9,520 nt of DNA from Bacteroidales bacterium (GTDB lineage Bacteria > Bacteroidota > Bacteroidia > Bacteroidales > VadinHA17): NCBI GenBank assembly GCA_020353115.1, contig CP070687.1, positions 1,196,337 to 1,205,856 of the forward strand, read 5' to 3'. The translations under genes and the position numbers were made by a program. The first letter of the stretch is position 1; each line of letters opens with the position of its first letter. The notes under the pieces were generated by a model, which ran no database searches, was not told the DNA's origin, and was given only the letters and a program-made list of their open reading frames with translations. Positions 7,597-9,520 of this stretch are shown piece by piece.

Positions 7597-7656
7597 ATTT
7601 CATCCCTTATTATTGTTGGTAAAAGTTGCCTGTGATGATCTTGATTCATCGTACCC

Positions 7657-8049
7657 TCATGGACTAAATGGATCTTTTTCAAGTTTTAATTTTAATGCTT
7701 CATAAGGCATTTTACCATTGTGAGTTCCCTGGGGTCGATTAAAGTTAAAAAAATGTTCCCAATGCTCAAGCTTTTGAGTTGAATCCAGATCATCAGTACA
7801 CGTCAATAATTGACAAAACTCCCGTTGATCCGTGCGATGGGATCTTTCTACATTACCATTTAAATGAGGTGATCCCGGTTTGATACAAACATGTTTTATT
7901 CCTTTATCTTCTTCAACAAACCGATGAAATTTTGCCTGGATTTCATGATCTCTGTCTGTTCTTATTGTATAATACGGTCGGAACCGGTAATAGTCATGAG
8001 TTCCAGGCACGCTTTCATTGGAACCTGAATGGTTAGGTATCAATCCCAT
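7657..8049 (-). pseudogene. C-terminal remnant of an IS481-type transposase
   Basis: This 130-residue frame encodes the end of a DDE integrase-type transposase. TIRTDRDHE (28-36) holds the second catalytic Asp (Asp32), and KPGSPHLNGNVERSH (57-71) holds the catalytic Glu (Glu68). There are 35 residues between them, the DD35E spacing. The tail FNFNRPQGTHNGKMPYEALKLKL (100-122) is typical of the IS481 family. The N-terminal helix-turn-helix and first catalytic Asp are missing, so it is not functional. Residues 1 to about 22 do not resemble the family and seem to be junction sequence. It is read in the same direction as the epimerase gene, whose start is 60 bp downstream of its stop. Confidence 0.85.
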
Positions 8050-8050
8050 T

Positions 8051-8280
8051 TATATAAAGCCCGGTTCCCCACACCTGAATGGAAAAGTGGAGCGATCAAA
8101 CAGAACTGATGAAGAAGAATTTTAACAGTTTTTAGAATATACCGATGATGTTGATTTGATAAAAAATTGGAGGAATGAAAAAAGTATTCTAATTTGCATC
8201 ACCTATATACTTCTCATGCTGGTTTTACCCCTTATGAAGTCCTCAGAGCAAAACTTGAAAATAAGAAGATCCAATGTTAA
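8051..8280 (+). pseudogene. Second, decayed IS481-type transposase C-terminal remnant
   Basis: Translating the plus strand from 8051 gives IKPGSPHLNGKVERS followed by EEEF, a stop (8123-8125), then QFLEYTDDVDL. A frameshift around 8160-8180 leads into a second frame with NLHHLYTSHAGFTPYEVLRAKLE, ending at a TAA at 8278-8280. This is the same C-terminal block as the neighbouring minus-strand remnant, including the catalytic Glu in KVERS, but only moderately similar at DNA level, so it derives from a different family member. One in-frame stop, a frameshift and loss of everything before the KPGSP motif show it is dead. No terminal inverted repeats could be identified. Confidence 0.85.
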
Positions 8281-8376
8281 CCTTGATAGTAATTAAAACA
8301 CTGTAAGGTAAAAGGATTTTTTATTTGAGCGCCTAATTTAAGGAGGAACCACACAATAAGTAATAAAGAAAGAAAC
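8281..8376. other. Leader region of the ankyrin gene
   Basis: This 96-bp A+T-rich stretch is all that remains between the transposase scar and the ankyrin gene. TTTATTTG at 8320-8327 is a one-base mismatch to the Bacteroidota -7 element TAnnTTTG, but no TTTG sits at the right distance upstream. AAGGAGG at 8340-8346 resembles a ribosome binding site but is 30 bases from the ATG with no other start codon nearby. Confidence 0.35.
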
Positions 8377-9520
8377 ATGAAAACATTAAAATCAATTTTA
8401 GTATTAGCTGCTGTTCTGTGTGCAGGTCTTACGACACAATCACAGGAGATTTTTAAAGCTGTAAAGAGCAATGACTCGGCAAAGGTTAAAGCACTCATTG
8501 AAAAAGATGTCTCATTAACCAATGCAAAAGATGATGTTAATAATACACCTCTTCACTATGCAGCAGAAAACGGATATCTTACTCTTGTTGAACTTCTGGT
8601 TTCAAAAGGGGCGGATATCAAAACGACGAATAACCAACTGAATTCGCCTCTTAATATGGCAATCTTAAATGGAAAGGATGACGTATCAGAATATTTGATC
8701 GAAAATGGTTCAGACCTTCATCATCAAAATATCATGGGGTATACACCTCTCCATCTGGCGGCACGGCATAACCGTATAACGGCTGTCAGGTTATTGATTG
8801 CCAGAGGAGTTGATATTGATAGAAGAGACAACTATGAACGAACACCACTTAATTATTTGACATTGATGACGGATAATGTTGAAGCCGCCAGATTACTTAT
8901 AAAAAGCGGTGCTGATGTAAACGCGAAAGATGTCAACGGTATGATGCCGTTAAATCATGCAGTGCACGGCAATTCTCATGGACTCATTGATTTGCTGTTG
9001 GACAATGGCGCGGATATTAATACAACGCTGGCCGGGGGACCAATTACTTGGGCTAGAATGGTAGCTTCCATCGGATCCGTACGTATGTTTAGCGTGCTGG
9101 TCGGGAAGGCAGGAGAAGATTTATTCAAGAAAGAATCAGATGGTGAATCCATCATGCGAAGTGCAATATCCGGCGGTTCATTTGAGATTGTGAAAATGCT
9201 TCTGGCAAAAAACATCCCTATTGACATGGAAGTAAACATCTATGGCTGGACACCTCTGCACTATGCGGCAAACAAAGGGAAATTAGAACTGATAGAATTA
9301 CTCGTGGAAAAAGGAGTTGATATTGACAAGAGAACAAACGACGGAAAATCTGCCTATAACATCGCCGAAGAAGAGGGTCATAAAGAGGCATCAAGCTTAA
9401 TTGCCAAACTAGGGGGAAGTACGGAACCTCAAAAATTCCCGATACTCCAGGGGCCGTATTTGGGCCAAACGCCTCCGGGAGATAAACCGGAAAGATTTGC
9501 TCCCGGTATAGTATCGGCCG
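8377..9520 (+). CDS. Secreted ankyrin-repeat protein with probable C-terminal PD40 propeller (partial, runs off right edge)
   Basis: The open frame from the ATG at 8377 has no stop before the window ends: 381 codons plus one base. Residues 1 to about 22 are a signal peptide (KTLKSILVLAAVLCAG), so the protein is exported. Residues 24-346 form about nine or ten ankyrin-like repeats. The clearest contain TPLHYAAENG (57-66), TPLHLAARHN (123-132) and TPLHYAANKG (292-301), with GADI/GVDI turns between; the unit near 221-254 is degenerate. After the repeats come GPYLGQTPPG (359-368) and FAPGIVS (374-380). From memory this segment directly precedes PD40 (TolB-like WD40) repeats in Bacteroidota proteins, so a beta-propeller probably follows beyond the window. 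Ankyrin repeats bind proteins, here presumably in the periplasm or outside. The gene is divergent from the sugar cluster, separated from it by the IS scar. Confidence 0.9.
   Translation, partial: MKTLKSILVLAAVLCAGLTTQSQEIFKAVKSNDSAKVKALIEKDVSLTNAKDDVNNTPLHYAAENGYLTLVELLVSKGADIKTTNNQLNSPLNMAILNGKDDVSEYLIENGSDLHHQNIMGYTPLHLAARHNRITAVRLLIARGVDIDRRDNYERTPLNYLTLMTDNVEAARLLIKSGADVNAKDVNGMMPLNHAVHGNSHGLIDLLLDNGADINTTLAGGPITWARMVASIGSVRMFSVLVGKAGEDLFKKESDGESIMRSAISGGSFEIVKMLLAKNIPIDMEVNIYGWTPLHYAANKGKLELIELLVEKGVDIDKRTNDGKSAYNIAEEEGHKEASSLIAKLGGSTEPQKFPILQGPYLGQTPPGDKPERFAPGIVSA

Larger units (their letters stand above)
7657..8280. mobile_element. Head-to-head scar of two IS481-type elements
   Basis: The two transposase remnants meet near 8050 with their broken N-terminal sides together and their C-terminal ends pointing outwards. 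They replace whatever upstream sequence once separated the epimerase cluster from the ankyrin gene. A 10-base direct repeat, ACCTGAATGG, is found at 8023-8032 and 8073-8082, flanking the junction. It could be chance or a deletion footprint. Neither copy can encode an active enzyme. Confidence 0.7.

Noticed and set aside
8340..8346. AAGGAGG as the ribosome binding site of the ankyrin gene
   Set aside because: It is 30 bases from the ATG, too far for normal pairing, and no closer start codon exists.
8277..8522. 81-residue minus-strand open frame
   Set aside because: It overlaps the start of the ankyrin gene antisense and the end of a transposase remnant; nothing supports coding.

Overview
The window looks like a chromosomal segment from a member of the Bacteroidota (Bacteroidia or Cytophagia type). 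This rests on an outer-membrane barrel protein and a lipoprotein of types I associate with that phylum, an SGLT-like sodium/sugar symporter, a secreted ankyrin protein running into the GPYLGQ motif that commonly precedes PD40 beta-propeller repeats in these bacteria, and no consistent Shine-Dalgarno sequences. The taxonomic call is inference from protein style, not from a marker gene.

Layout. Two plus-strand genes come first: a secreted outer-membrane beta-barrel protein (55-1323) and a lipoprotein of an uncharacterised family (1510-2211). They converge on a four-gene minus-strand cluster, transcribed from 7596 down to 2462. Its order is an AGE-superfamily sugar epimerase/isomerase (cellobiose/mannose 2-epimerase-like), a PfkB-family sugar kinase resembling the RfaE/HldE kinase domain, an SGLT-like sodium/solute symporter, and a secreted alpha/beta hydrolase. 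Upstream of the cluster lie remnants of two different IS481-type transposases, abutting head to head (7657-8280). Beyond them a plus-strand gene starts at 8377 and runs off the right edge. It encodes a signal peptide, about nine or ten ankyrin-like repeats, and the start of what is probably a PD40 propeller.

How the genes may work together. Symporter, epimerase and kinase form a plausible import, epimerise/isomerise and phosphorylate route for a neutral sugar such as a mannose- or glucose-type mono- or disaccharide. The symporter keeps every sugar-contact residue I could compare with human SGLT1. The epimerase keeps the expected Arg/His/His/His set. The kinase has the RfaE-like N-terminal region but no nucleotidyltransferase domain, so heptose-nucleotide synthesis is unlikely to be its job. 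The hydrolase is separated from the symporter gene by only 23 bp and is probably co-transcribed, but it is more A+T-rich and could be a later addition. The actual substrate cannot be read from the sequence.

The most unusual items are the ankyrin-PD40 fusion, the kinase/epimerase/symporter module, the head-to-head transposase scars at the module's 5' end, and a nested inverted-repeat element in the 246-bp gap between the kinase and symporter genes. No RNA genes, CRISPR arrays or complete insertion sequences were seen.
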